64,000 nucleotides of DNA from Arctopsyche grandis (GCF_051622035.1 NC_135360.1:31947206-32011205); one strand, 5' to 3'; shown: positions 1-11,083, numbered from the stretch's first letter. Program-made: numbers and translations. The notes: generated by a model from the letters alone, not told the origin.

Positions 1-59
1 GTGTCTGCGCCCTTAGGGTATTCAATACATTTTATTTTTATTTTATTTTTATTACATTT

Positions 60-577
60 TATAGCAGAAAGGCCTTACAGATAAACCCCAATGCGCCTTC
101 TTGGCCAATTACAAACAATACTGCATTTTTTTATTATACAAGTCGCTGAATAATGAGTAGTCACCGGAGCCTGAGGGGGCCGTGTATTGTTCAAAGGTTG
201 TAAATGCATTGTTAAAGGTTTGCCGAACAATGGATAGCACTGTGACTATCCTACCTCTAATAATGAGACACTGAAAACTTATGAGTTGAACATACATTTT
301 ATTGTACATTAATCATACTCAAATAGTGGTGACATAGTAGGTAGGAAGGATTTTAGCCTATTTTTAATCGGGAATCGTTTCAGCAATGAAATTAGAGAAA
401 ATTGGCAAACTTTGATAGGAAACGATCGACCTGGAGTCACAAATATCCAGGTCTGTCCAGCAGCCCTACAGATATACTCAGAAAAATTATTTTCAATCGA
501 GGTCAGCTCATGGGATCGAACCCGGTGCCTCTCTGTGTTAGGCAGAAGCTTAACAACCGGGCTATGCTGCTGGAAAT
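60..577 (-). repeat. tRNA-derived SINE (copy 1), interrupted by a MITE
   Basis: Read on the minus strand, the 5' end (about 577-510) is tRNA-like: an A-box-like stretch containing TAGCCCGGTTGTTAAGC (545-563) and a B box GGTTCGATCCC (512-522). The body shares a long segment with the SINE at 52.4-52.77 kb (the 'gataggaaacgatcgacctg' block near 414, the 'ccccaatgcgcc' block near 87), so both are one family. The copy is split by an inserted MITE at 158-259. The T-rich plus-strand sequence at about 33-60 would be the A-rich SINE tail. It is a Pol III-type, non-coding repeat. The ORFs crossing it are not genes. Confidence 0.7.
158..259. mobile_element. hAT-type MITE, family B (copy 1)
   Basis: A 102-bp non-coding element beginning TAGTCACCGG and ending CTACCTCTA, flanked by an exact 8-bp target-site duplication ATAATGAG (150-157 and 260-267). 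An 8-bp duplication is the hAT superfamily signature. It is nested in the SINE, so it is younger than that SINE. Sister copies lie at 23,187, 26,272 and 44,068, plus the duplicated copies. Confidence 0.8.
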
Positions 578-705
578 ATGTACATAGTACTTACATATAT
601 GTATATTAATAGAGGAAAGTTTGCTGGATTTTCTTTATAGGCGAAAAATATGTATATTTTTATTTGAAAAGTGTTTTCTTTAAATAATTATAATTATAAT
701 ATTGT

Positions 706-950
706 TGTGGTTTTACCCGGATTCACTCGGTATTTGTAATATAAACAGCTTAAACATGGCTAATGTAATAGTAAACATTAATTTGTTTTTTTATTAAATT
801 TCTTTGAGTCGAAAAAAATATAATATTCAACAACATCGATATCATCGTCATAGAAACTTTGATTTGTTTTCAACGCTCCCACCCAAACCTTACATAGTTG
901 CATACAAAGTCTCTTTTGAAATTATATATTAGATGTAGATACTAGTGTTG
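706..950 (+). repeat. Interspersed repeat, family F (copy 1)
   Basis: Starts with a TTTTACCCGGattcaCTCGG-type motif followed by TATTTGTAATATAAAC and AAACATGGCTA. The same sequence, with the same downstream blocks (ACTTTGATTTGTTTTC, ACATACAAAGTCT-like), is found at 50,143-50,480. No ORF and no clear terminal repeats. It is a repeat of unknown class; I do not recognise the family with certainty. Confidence 0.55.
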
Positions 951-959
951 TTCCCGTTG

Positions 960-1735
960 ATATAACATCGGGTGGTTTTTGAAAGGAATTGATATATGAA
1001 TTAAATTCGTAATCAGCGGTGAAAATCTTATTCTAGAATATAATTAAAAATATGACTATACTTTAAGTCTACATACTTCTAGCTCTCAAAAGTGAAATGA
1101 CTGAAAAAGTACCATTTTTAAAAATATATTTTACGTTTATACATTTACATTTACTCAACATATGTTGTGTACCAAAAACTTCGCATATAAAATGAACAGA
1201 TGTCCATTTTTTACCAAGCGAGTACTTATTGACCCATTTTTCATTTAATAAATTAATACGCTGACTTCATTTTTTGAACGAATGGCGTGTTGCATTATTT
1301 ATTATATGTATGTACATATGTATACTCTTTTAAATAAATTATTCTATACTGAGCGTACGGAAAGTTATGTTGATAAATTGAATCATAATTATTGTTTACA
1401 TCTAAATAATATTATCATACGGGTATCATAAACTCAATTTTTGATGACAAACTAAATTTATTTGAAAATAAAAACTGTGAACATATTAATATATTCAGTA
1501 AACCATGATTTTTGATTGAGATTCTCTTACGTATCATTCTTTAATATTATTCTAGTATAGTATTCCAGTCCTAAGCATAACACTACAAACTAGTAATAAA
1601 GTTAATCAAAATATAGAATTTAGCACAATCAATACAGAATTATTTAGGATATCAAAATGTAGAAAAATAACCAACTATGTAAAGGTTATTTTAGAGGTTT
1701 GTTTTTTGAATTCTCAACACTTTTTCTGGTGACAG
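960..1735. other. AT-rich intergenic stretch, nothing recognised
   Basis: Very AT-rich with short microsatellite-like TATGTACATATGTATA tracts near 1310. No coding ORF, RNA gene or terminal-repeat element was seen. Confidence 0.5.
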
Positions 1736-1757
1736 CCAATTTCACAGGCAAGTTGTG

Positions 1758-1985
1758 CAAATTTATTTCGAAAATCGTGGTTCAGTTCGTGAAACTTACT
1801 GTGCATTTTACGGTCTCGAATTGGTCTCCAAGATCGTATGTTTTAACACCTTAGAGGATAGTCTACGCCGATAAACCAGAGACGATAGACGACTTGGAAG
1901 CCTTCGCCGCGTTATTGCCAATATACGGCCCCAGATGCCCGGAAAAGTGATCGAAATTGGACTTCCAGATATATTTAAGGGTTCT
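1758..1985 (+). pseudogene. Remnant of a mariner/Tc1-like transposase, N-end joined to C-end
   Basis: One frame from 1758 reads QIYFENRGSVRETYCAFYG, the helix-turn-helix start common in insect mariner-type transposases and their relatives. About 30 codons later a frame reads ADKPETIDDLEA, then with a frame change RRVIANIRPQMPGKVIE, which matches the C-terminal region of the same class (DKPETID...RRVIADIRPQMPEKVIENW in typical members). The catalytic DD(D/E) core is missing between them, so this is an internally deleted, frameshifted fossil. Identification is from remembered family motifs, without a search. Confidence 0.55.
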
Positions 1986-1989
1986 AGGA

Positions 1990-2592
1990 CACTTTTACCT
2001 CCTGGACACATATCCCTCGAACACATACCCCCGGTCAAAAACCATCTGGACATTAACCCTCCGTGTAAATAACAAGTCGTTATCAATGCTAATTTATTTC
2101 AGCCAGAAAAATACAGATTCAGCAATACAGATATTAATATATATATCAGATTCTTTATAAATAATCAATAATCAATAATAAAAAATCAGTAATCGATAAT
2201 AATAATTTAAAATATACAAAACTCCAAAATCAATTGTTTTTTAATTTATTTTTCTTTTTCTCAATTTTACAAATTCCATCATGGATAGTATAAAAATATT
2301 TAAAATATAATAATAATAATAATATAACAATAATATATACTTTTATTAAAATTTACACAGTAAATAGCACAGAACGCAAACGCTAACTAGTGACTAAAGG
2401 TCTTTTAAATTGATATTTTATTCTATTTACTACAATAAATTGAAATTAAATATTGTATTTAACACTCAATTTATTCTTATTTATTACTTTATTTTAATTA
2501 TTAATTATTTATTAGTATTTTTAAACAATTTGTATCCAATGTCCAGGGGGCTTTGGGCCGGTGGTATGTGTCGGGGGGGTATTTATATATAC
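1990..2592. other. AT-rich intergenic DNA with a short inverted GC-rich motif pair
   Basis: Mostly low-complexity A/T sequence. A motif around 2020-2050 (CATACCCCCGG...CTGGACATTA) recurs inverted around 2538-2575 (ATGTCCAGGGGG...GGCCGGTGGTATG). The pair could be degenerate ends of an element, but I see no target duplication or coding sequence. Confidence 0.35.
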
Positions 2593-2600
2593 ATATATAC

Positions 2601-2723
2601 CAGTGGCGTACGCCGAAATTCAGCAGGATACAAAAGGAACAGGCAGTTCCTCTTGTATCCTGTCCGTGCACATTGAGTAAGGCTGTACGACAAAAAGAGA
2701 GAGAATTTCAGCGCACGCCACTG
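2601..2723. mobile_element. hAT-type MITE with CAGTGGCG ends
   Basis: A 123-bp element with terminal inverted repeats CAGTGGCGTACGCCGAAATT / GAATTTCAGCGCACGCCACTG and a near-8-bp duplication in (AT)n (atatatac at 2593-2600, atatatat at 2724-2731). Internally it carries a hairpin GCAGGATACAA.AGGAACAGG related to the palindrome at 8,412-8,556. Non-coding. Confidence 0.65.
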
Positions 2724-2731
2724 ATATATAT

Positions 2732-3273
2732 CATATTTAAGCACTAATGGCATATTATATTTCAATATCACAGCGATTTGTATGCGTTTATTTCATTTTA
2801 AAGTTCTAAACCTCTAAAAAAAACACCCTTTAAACCAGTCAATGGGTAAAGTGGGTGGTTTTGCTCCTTCCTCCATTGACATCTTCTAATTCTAAATTTG
2901 AATATTTTGCATTTGTACAATTCGAAATATTGACAGATAATAAAATTAATGAATAAGAAAATTACAGTGCGGATAATTAACGACATTGCAAAAAAGGCGC
3001 CAAACTATTTCCACACGCATTAATTTTGCACCAGGTATAAAGGGCAATACCGACACTAGCTGATTGATGTCGTTAACGAACGAGTTGCAGACACGTCGAT
3101 GCACCACAAAGGTAAAACTCGAGTACAAAAAACCCGATACTGTATAATTACAAGGTAATTCAAAAATAAATACTACATATGTATAATATGTACCTAGGGT
3201 ATATCTTTCTGATTTCAGTTGGGTTGATCTAAAATTTAATCGGATGGGATATCCGATATCGGCGTCCTATCCG
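2732..3273. other. Intergenic, nothing recognised
   Basis: AT-rich sequence with only short chance ORFs. No repeat ends or RNA gene identified. Confidence 0.5.
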
Positions 3274-3287
3274 ATAGTTGGGTGCTT

Positions 3288-4048
3288 TGATTTTGATTTT
3301 TAAATGCTTTGTATTATTACGAAATTATGTTCACAATACATCTTATATATATTTTAATAGATCTACTGATTATTTTCTGTTTTACAATTTAATTTAATTT
3401 GGTTAGTAATCATAGTATTATATTATTCTAATGTTAATCTACAGCATAATAGGAAAAAGAGCTCAAAAACGTATTTAAAATCCTTATAAATGCTCATAAT
3501 ACATCTAATACATAATATTAATTAAAGACTCACTAAAGTGGATGACCTAAAGCAGATTGTGTTTAGGTAATCTGTGTGTTATACCTGAAGGGTATAGACA
3601 TTTTGTTGTAATCACCGATACTCTTCCCAAGTATGTTAGTATGGTTATTAGTGATTCTGTCATAGAATCTACTGGTTAGTTTGTTAGTAATGTCTGTAAC
3701 AAACGGAATATTATATATGGCATGCAGTTTTTTCAATTTTGTATATATGGGTGTATTATAAATTATTTTTAGGGATTTATTTTGTATTACTTGGAGCTTG
3801 GAAAGGTTAGTATTCGAGGCGTTATTCCATACAGGTGAAGCATAGGTTAATAATGGTAATATGAGCGCGCGATATAATTTTATTTTATTTTGAGTTGATA
3901 AAGAACTATGGCAATTAAATATTGGATATATTGAGGATATACTCCGCATCGCCTTGCATTTCACTTCCTCAATGTGAGGTGCCATTTCATTCTTTTATCG
4001 AACGTTACTCCTAAATATTTTATTACTGACTGCCATTTCAGACTTTCT
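3288..4048 (-). mobile_element. 5'-truncated jockey-clade retrotransposon (J1 copy a)
   Basis: Minus-strand translation (3985 down to about 3563) gives the C-terminal part of a jockey reverse-transcriptase ORF2: KLYRALILPLLTYASPVWNN, LQVIQNKSLKIIYNTP, IPFVTDITNKLTSRFYDRI. The first residues APHIEEVKCKAM are preceded by the thumb motif in another register. The ORF ends early in a frameshift relative to the copy at 60.3 kb. The 3' end is the family's A-rich GCATTTAAAAATCAAAATCA. The flanks show a 14-bp target duplication with one mismatch (ATAGTTGGGTGCTT at 3274-3287, ATAGTTGGATGCTT at 4049-4062). Non-functional. Confidence 0.85.
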
Positions 4049-4062
4049 ATAGTTGGATGCTT

Positions 4063-4580
4063 AAGTACTTGTTTGGTACTTCGGTGGGGATAAAAATGCA
4101 AAAAGAGGTCTCGAGTGCATTCTGCGACCTTGCCGTCATCGGAAAATGCCTATTCTTTCGTCGGACATTAACAATGGCGGCTCGACTGCCATTTGGGCCG
4201 TTAATTTTGTCCGGCAAATGCCACTGGTTGATCCAGTTTTTGAATTTACGCGTTTGGAATTCGAATAACAATTTCATGGTGAGATAGCGCGAGCGTCAAC
4301 GGGAAACGCCCGACTTCTCTAAATGTTATTCGCCAAATTAAATGCAATGTGTCATTTTAAATTGACTGCCGCTTTGTATACATTTGTATGGTGCGGTATT
4401 GCGAAGGTTGTTTGAACTTTTTAATTTATTGGTTTTAAATGCATTATGACAGTGTTGAAATGTTTTTAATTTCCATGTATGTATTTTATATACCGTTATA
4501 TGAAATTAAAGTTTGATACATCCATGGGTGCACACAGGGTTTTTTTGGGGCGATCCAGCCAAGAGAAAGTGCACTGCAAT
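4063..4580. other. Intergenic, less AT-rich segment
   Basis: 4063-4320 has a more balanced base composition than its surroundings and contains overlapping ORFs of 76 codons on both strands (4057-4287 plus, 4047-4277 minus). Neither resembles a known family or has splice-like context. It may be an unrecognised repeat. Confidence 0.35.
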
Positions 4581-5037
4581 TTTTTACATACCTCCTTTTT
4601 ACGGATCCGCTCTAAAATCGCCAGACAAATTGAACGACAGATTAAAGGACGGCTGCTTTGAATGCAATTCTCGTCTTCTCGAATGATAGATTGCACATCA
4701 GATGACGGGTAACCTTTCAATGTGCACAGATGCAATTATTAAAATGATAATTATTAAAATTGAGTTGGATCTTTCAGGCGAGTTTAATAAGGCAAGATTC
4801 GATAAGTTCCGAATCTTGCCTTATTAAACTCGCCTGAAAGATCCAACTCAATTTTAATAATCACCATTTTAATAATTGCATCTGTGCATATTGAAAGGTT
4901 ACTCGTCATCTGATGTGCAATCTATCATTCGAGAAAACGAGAATTACGTTTAAAGCTGCCGTTCTGTTAATCTGTCGTTCGTTTATCTGGCGATTTTAGA
5001 GCGGATGCACCCAACCCCCTTTTTACATACCTCCTTT
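4581..5037. mobile_element. Foldback element with about 200-bp arms
   Basis: An imperfect palindrome centred near 4,805. The left arm runs from about 4605 (GGATCCGCTCTAAAATCGCC) through blocks for TTGCACATCAGATGACG and GAGTTGGATCTTTCAGGCGAG. The right arm carries the reverse complements out to about 5004. The innermost ~40 bp of each arm is essentially perfect. The whole is bracketed by a direct repeat of about 18 bp, TTTTTACATACCTCCTTT (4581-4598 and 5020-5037), a possible long target duplication. No ORF. Confidence 0.7.
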
Positions 5038-5644
5038 ACGTTTCACTTACGATTACAATTCAGGAAAAAGTTTGCCTCTTATCCGATCGTTTTCATACTT
5101 TGCCATATTGCTCATTTTGGTCATCAATATACATAAGCAAATGGAGCCTCCGCCATTACGATAGAGATAAAATATCGTATAGGAAGCATTTCGGGACCGA
5201 AGATTTTTAATCTCGGTGACAGTTGGTAGTCATAAATTTTATACATAGATGGCGGTGGTAAAAAAAAAATGGTGTTTTTATTCAAAATAATAATTTTATA
5301 TACAAATTATACAAGAGGTATGTTTTTAAAAAACGTTTTTTTGTATTTTTATTTTGTTTTATAATAATTACTAACTGAACCCGGCATGTGTTGCAATGCC
5401 AGAATAAGGCATGCAATTCCCGTTCCCGTTCCCGTTTCAAGTGATGGTTGGAGCTAACTAACTCAACTAACGTCTCTTCTATGCCGTGTCGTCATAAACC
5501 AACTGATAACGTGGTTACCAACGAACACATTTCCTTGACTACACAATGGCGCTTCAAACTTTCGCGTCGGTAAAATCGTAATTACGAATATTACTATTAA
5601 GAGGTTTTTTTTCACATAGTCGACGTCAATATGTACAGTCGATA
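5038..5644. other. Intergenic, nothing recognised
   Basis: Contains a short (CCCGTT)n run near 5420 (CCCGTTCCCGTTCCCG) but no gene or bounded element. Confidence 0.45.
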
Positions 5645-5645
5645 A

Positions 5646-5753
5646 TATTTCGACTATTCTTGTGGATAAATAACAAAAATTGGTTTATTTTATCGAGGTA
5701 AAACAAGTTATCAATAGAATTTTTGTTATTAATCCACAAGAATAGTCAAAATA
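5646..5753. repeat. Short inverted-repeat (MITE-like) element
   Basis: Arms of about 36 bp, left ATATTTCGACTATTCTTGTG..., right the near-exact reverse complement ending CACAAGAATAGTCAAAATAT, around a 35-bp A/T-rich loop. No clear target duplication, non-coding. Confidence 0.6.
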
Positions 5754-7104
5754 TGATTTTTCTAACTGGAATTTTATTTAATTCTCATATAAAGACAATT
5801 TAAAATACTATCCATATTAATTCAATTCAGATTCGTGTAAATACGAGTAAATACTAGTACGAGCTTTTAGCTCGCAATTTTACCGATTTAAAATTCAGCA
5901 CACTTCCAATTAACCCTTTTAAACGAAAACAAAAAATAGTGTGGCCAGAACACTATCCTAATAAACATGTTTCAATAAAAAATACTCAATAAAAATTAGT
6001 ATTAACAGTGGGAAAAAATCCCAAGTGAAAATACGTACTTTTAACTTTTGATTTGAACTGAACGACTACTTAGAGAGATTTGAAAGCTGAAAAGTACTAC
6101 AAATGAAAGATAAAATACCCGACTATAGATTCCAATATTCATTTTGAACAGGAAATTGACAGATTTTGAGACATCGACCAAATATAGAAAAACCGCGCGA
6201 TTTAAAAAACACATATCTCCGAATCTCGAGCCAATCACCATTTTTTATTATCAGATTCGTGTTTACTGGGCATATGTAGATCTATAAGAAAAGTCATGTC
6301 TCATCTCTGAACCATTTTTCGTGTCGAACAGTGTTATAATTAAATAAAACAAAACGTATTGAATATTGAAACATCGTTTCTGGAAGCTTTCAATGACGTT
6401 GAATTGCTGACTTGATCTAAAAAGATTTGCTTTTGCATAGATTGACTGTACTCGAATGGGTGTAGTCTTAACGTACAGCTAGTATACTACGTACATACAA
6501 AAATACAATATATTGTATATACATATATATATAGTTTAACATATGTAAGTAAATCGCGAACCACGTAAGGTTGCCCTTTATGAGATAGTAGGCGCGTGCT
6601 ACGCAAGGCGTGAATGGGATATTTACGACAAATATGAACAAGCCCAAAACAAAACAAATCTTAAACCCAACATTTGAAACCAACGACAGCAACTGAAAAA
6701 ACTAAAAAGATCCAAAAGAGAAAGAGAAAGGGAGAGTGGAAAATGAAAAGTTCCCGGATGATTGATCCATGATTTATAGGATGTACGACATACATATGTA
6801 CATACACTAAGGCTCTAATTAACCTGAGGTCTAATAGGTGCGTGTGGGTTTTCCTTGGGTCTGGCAGAGCCACCTCCTCAGCAAATAAATGCCAACGGAA
6901 GAACGAGTACAGCCTCCGCGTCCTTGCACGTGCGTTCAACTCCATTTTGCGGCCTGCACCACGGTGCACTAATTAATGGAGATCGACGAGCTGGATGTGT
7001 CTGAAAAGTAAATTACACACATTATTACTCTGCCTGTTGATAAAGTGTTGAAATCGATCTTAAATCCGAATTAATTAAAGTTTTTATTGGTATGGGGGTC
7101 GGTA
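5754..7104. other. Intergenic, nothing recognised
   Basis: No supported gene. The longest ORF (6661-6969 minus, 102 codons) has no family resemblance and lacks consistent coding composition. TA-rich microsatellite near 6510-6540. Confidence 0.45.
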
Positions 7105-8129
7105 AAACAGTTATTATTTTATTTATATATATTTTAGCTATCAAGCTAATTTAAAAATACATCTTAATTATTATACTCTAAAATTTATAATTAACTTATA
7201 TGTACTGTCCCTCACAGAGGTGTCTCTTCGCACCTCGCAGGAATGCATCCATGTTTTTAGCAGACCTGACGCACTCAGGGAGGGCATTATACATGAGCAC
7301 ACCCCTGTGAAAAACACCCCCAGCCGTCTTATTCTTTCTTACTCTACTTACAACTAGTTTGTCCTTATTTCTAGTATAAAAACTATGTTTATCTCTATTC
7401 CTTATTATATAATCATCAAAATACTTAGGTAATATCTTATGATCTAACTTATAAACAAAAGACAATGTACTAATATTTAGACTAATTCTAATACTCATCC
7501 ATCCTAATTCATCTAACATACTTCCAATACTCTTAATTCTACTCACATTCAAAATAGCTCTCATAGCTTTATTCTGTATTTTTTGCATTTTTTCTAAATC
7601 TTGGCCACTAAACAAATTAAGCACAGTGGCACAATAAACCACATGTGAGCACAATAAACCACACAAGACAATTGAATTAAACACTAAAATTTTACTTTTT
7701 TTACTTAAAATATTTCTTAATCTAATAAAATACACCAACTTTTCTAGCCATTTTTTTAATTATATAGTCAGCGTGCATTTTAAAATTTAGTCCTGAATCT
7801 ATGAATACACCTAAGTATTTTATATTTTCAACTTTTTCAATTAACTTATCATCAATTCTAATTTCATTCAATATATTTTTATTTTTACCATTCAACCACA
7901 TCATTTTTGTTTTATTCACATTCAACTTTAATTTATTTTCACACAACCAGTCATTCACATAATTTAATTCTATATTTAAAATCTCAGACATTACATCAAC
8001 ATTCTTTCCAATTATATATATCAATGTATCATCTGCAAACAAATGTATTTTACACATCTTAATTACCTTAACAATATCATTTATATATAATATAAATAAT
8101 AATAAAAAAGAAACGTAAATGTAATTCAT
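7105..8129 (-). pseudogene. 5'-truncated, frameshifted CR1/L2-like retrotransposon
   Basis: Minus-strand ORF 8129-7722 reads the middle of a non-LTR reverse transcriptase: YIND, then HLFADDTLIY containing the catalytic FADD box, then the NKLKLNVNKTKMMW thumb and KYLGVFIDSGLNF. A one-base frameshift near 7730 moves it into ORF 7738-7196, which continues KIQNKAMRAILNVSRIKSI...LDELGW...LPKYFDDYI...GGVFHRGVLMYNALPECVR and stops at 7196. The N-terminal half of RT and the endonuclease are absent. The 3' UTR is AT-rich to an (ATA)-type tail near 7105. It is a dead element. Confidence 0.85.
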
Positions 8130-8204
8130 TGGATAGCAAATTCAATTAAAGCGTTTTACTTTTCAACATATGTATGTACATATATATTAAGCACTTTAAA
8201 ATTT

Positions 8205-8280
8205 GTATATATGTAAGCTAGATAAGAATCTATTACCCAAATATTTTAATAATCATATAGTTAGGAATAGAGATATACAT
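8205..8280 (+). repeat. Short CR1-like 3' fragment
   Basis: A stretch starting GTAAGCTAGATAAGAATCTA and running through ATTTTAATAATCATATAGTTAGGAATAGAGATATA is repeated nearly exactly at 9,322-9,395 inside the CR1-like fragment there, so it is a broken piece of the same family. Confidence 0.55.
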
Positions 8281-8411
8281 AATTACAATGGCTATTGACT
8301 TATGGGTCTACCTCACGGGCCGGAATGTGAAATTACCGAAAACGCAAATATCGGAAGGCAAAGATCGAAAATCGAAAGATCAAAAAAAAGGGTGCATGGT
8401 AAACGGTACAT

Positions 8412-8556
8412 ACTCACTTAATTTGCGCGAGCAGGATACAACAGGAACAAGAGGAACAGGCTCTTCCTCCCGTATTCTACGCGCGCACCTTAATACGGGA
8501 GGAAAAGCCTGTTCCTCTTGTTCCTGTTGTATCCTGCTCGCACAAATTAAGTGAGC
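8412..8556. repeat. Near-perfect palindrome, about 66-bp arms
   Basis: The left arm (TACTCACTTAATTTGCGCGA...) and right arm (...CACAAATTAAGTGAGCA) are reverse complements with only a few mismatches around a loop of about 14 bp. The core GGATACAACAGGAACAAGAG is related to the hairpin inside the hAT-type MITE at 2601-2723. The ORF across it is an artefact of the palindrome. Confidence 0.75.
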
Positions 8557-8616
8557 ACAACGGAGACCGTTGACTTATATACGTATGTAAAGCTTTGTTT
8601 AAATCGTAACTAGAGT

Positions 8617-8980
8617 AATTGTACTAACACACTTGTGAAGAGTCTCGGTGATTACAACAAAATGTCTATCCCCTTCAGGTATACACACAGATTACCTAAA
8701 CACAATCTGCTTTAGGTCATCGACTTTAGACAGTCTTTAATTAATATTATGTCTTAGATGTATTATGAGAATTTATAAGAATTGTAAATAGGTTTTTGAG
8801 CTCTTTTTCCTATTATGCTGTACATTAACATTAGAATAATATGATACTATGATTACTGACCAAATAAAATAAAATTGTAAAATAGAAAATGATCAGTAGA
8901 TCAGTAGCTATTAAAATAGATATAAGATGTATTGTGAACATAATTTCGTAATAATAAAAAGCATTTAAAAATCAAAATCA
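8617..8980 (+). mobile_element. 5'-truncated jockey retrotransposon 3' end (J1 copy b)
   Basis: Contains only the last ORF2 codons (ACACTTGTGAAGAGTCTCGG ... TTACCTAAACACAATCTGCTTTAG) and the 3' UTR ending GCATTTAAAAATCAAAATCA. Flanked by an exact 10-bp target duplication TAACTAGAGT (8607-8616 and 8981-8990). 364 bp long. Confidence 0.85.
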
Positions 8981-9164
8981 TAACTAGAGTTTTTGATAGA
9001 TCCTATGGAGTACAAATCTCTCAACTTCGCACCTGCAAATCTTTTGTCAAATGTGATTCATATTTCATATTGATAAATAAACTAAACTTCGTTAAAGCTA
9101 ATTATTACATACAAGTATTTTGATTATATATGCAGTTATTTAATTATATTTTGAGTCATTAAAA

Positions 9165-9780
9165 TACAGCGACAGAGGCAATTGATAGATAAATTGCAGA
9201 ATAGAGCAATGCGTGCAATTTTGAATGTAAGGAAACGTAAGAATGTTAGAAGTCTGTTAGATGAATTGAAATGGTTGGATATTAGAAATAGTCTTGAATT
9301 AAGCATTTTAAATTTATATATAAGCTAGATAAGAATCTATTACCCAAATATTTTAATAATCATATAGTTAGGAATAGAGATATATACATAATTATAAAAC
9401 CAGAAATATGAATAAATTAGGTAGAGTTAAAAAAGCAAAAATTGCATTTTCCACAGAGGTTTTCAAATATTCAATATGCCTTTCCTGAGAGCATTACAGG
9501 TGCTAGTAATATTGGTGCTTTCCTGAGAGCATTACAGGTGCTAGTAATATTGGTGCTTTCTTGAGGGGTGTTAATGAATACCTCTGTGGAAGATGATGCA
9601 ATTATATATGTAATTTTAATAAAATGCTATGTTTGGAATTATATTATTTTATTTTATGGTTACTAATTATAGTTTCGTTATATTGTTATATAATATGTAG
9701 TTGTTAGTTTTAGTTTAATTTTTTTTATTGTGAAATAATTCATTAGCAATTTGCTATTTAATAATAATAAATAAATATAC
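9165..9780 (+). pseudogene. CR1-like retrotransposon fragment with internal 38-bp duplication
   Basis: Translation near 9180 gives QLIDKLQNRAMRAILNVRKR followed by a LLDELKWLDI-like stretch, matching the C-terminal part of the CR1-like element at 7.1-8.1 kb. Reading frames are broken by stops. A 38-bp unit (CTTTCCTGAGAGCATTACAG...) is tandemly repeated at 9480-9517 and 9518-9555. The end is AT-rich with an AATAAATAAATA-type tail at about 9,765-9,780. Confidence 0.65.
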
Positions 9781-9786
9781 AGACAA

Positions 9787-10020
9787 CTAGCAGAATAAAC
9801 TAGTGGCTAGCATATAATGCATTGACAATAGTGGTCACGCGTTCGAGTCCCACTGGTTGCTGTGACCGTTTCACAGTAGGGTTTCCCAAACCGAATTCGG
9901 GTGCAGTTGCACGTGCAGAGTGCAGATTTGGGAGCTCGCACGTGTATGCACATCCATATGCAACCGAGATCAGATAAATTTGTCCTACATTTCTTCAAAT
10001 ATGGGTTATCGATCAATGTA
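9787..10020 (+). repeat. tRNA-derived SINE (copy 3), fused to Harbinger-MITE sequence
   Basis: Plus strand: A-box-like TAGTGGCTAGCATA (9801-9814) and B box GCGTTCGAGTCCCA (9838-9851), the layout of the other SINEs here. The 3' half (9975-10010) reads TCCTACATTTCTTCAAATAT, the reverse complement of the conserved core of the GGGCGAAA MITE family, so the copy is chimeric or carries an adjacent MITE fragment. Confidence 0.6.
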
Positions 10021-10754
10021 CATATATGGGATAGGGGTGCTGCATTTTTTTCGCAAGTTATAAATAGTTAAAAGAAAAGACGTACCGCGTACCACTCTGT
10101 GTGTTTTCGCACTATATCAGTGGCTAAGTTTATTGTACGACTACTGTTCGACTAATAGGCTAGTTATTAGTTCTTTCTACGGAACTGAAAAGCATTGTAA
10201 ATTGATTTTGACGTAATATTCTCTTAGGTGCAAATATATCGAGTTTCGTTTTACATAGAAGTTGATAGGAAATGATCATTTATCTAACATTACCTGTTTT
10301 CAGTAGTAGATTTTCTCTAATATATTACTCGTATATATAATTATTAATATCGGAAAGATCTAACTTTGCTCAGTAAAGAGATGATGAAAGGAGAGGATGA
10401 TTTATTTCCAAAATATGTATGTAAGTAGTTTCATGTTTCAGGCTTTTTTCTTGGCAGAAAAAGCTGATGTAATTATATATGAAGGAAATTCAACCACTTA
10501 AATGAGTTTTCACAAGATCGAGTCCTTTCAATTCTGATTTTTAGACGAAAATTAGGGGATGTAACAAGATTCGGCAAGATTTACGAGAAAATTAGAAATT
10601 AGGTCAAATATATCAAAGATATATACTACGTGAAACAAAGCTCTAACAAATAATAGTCGATAGTGAGACTAAATTTTTCAAAGATAAAATTGTATACCTA
10701 TAATGCATTAATTTCAACGAATCAGTTACCCAATTGGACGTAGTAATTTTCACG
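10021..10754. other. Intergenic DNA upstream of the duplicated unit
   Basis: No gene or bounded repeat recognised. It ends at the left breakpoint of the 16.2-kb tandem duplication. Confidence 0.45.
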
Positions 10755-11048
10755 AGCATAATAGTCTTATTATCGATAAAACAGCGTGTGTGATCACATC
10801 AGACGTTTTTAAGTAATGTTAATCGTCCTCAAATATAGCCCTGGGTTTTAATACAACGTGTGAACAGGCTCGTTTTTATAAACGTTGATTATACGGTGCA
10901 GTGAAGCTTCGGGATATATACCCAATGGCACCAGCTTGACACCACCTGCTTGCTAGTAGTTTTCTGCGGAAAAAAATGAAGAATATTTGTTCAGCGACTG
11001 AAGATCATTGTCGTTTGGCCGGTGGTGTTGGCGGAGGACGGCCCTGCA

Positions 11049-11083
11049 TATATAAACATCTGTGATCAGCGCTGATCATCAGT
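11049..11083 (+). promoter_or_regulatory. Core promoter of cuticular gene copy 1 (TATA + TCAGT Inr)
   Basis: TATATAAA at 11049-11056 lies 32 bp upstream of the A in TCAGT (11079-11083), the arthropod initiator consensus. This spacing predicts a start at 11081 and a 76-nt 5' UTR before the ATG at 11157. The TGATCAGCGCTGATCA palindrome (about 11061-11076) lies between the two boxes. Confidence 0.8.

Noticed and set aside
512-577. tRNA gene
   Set aside because: A and B boxes are present but no cloverleaf-consistent acceptor stem. The downstream body is shared with another copy, so it is a SINE head. The same applies to 9,787-9,870 and 52,706-52,770.
8288-8554. 88-codon ORF
   Set aside because: It is the two arms of the palindrome read through.
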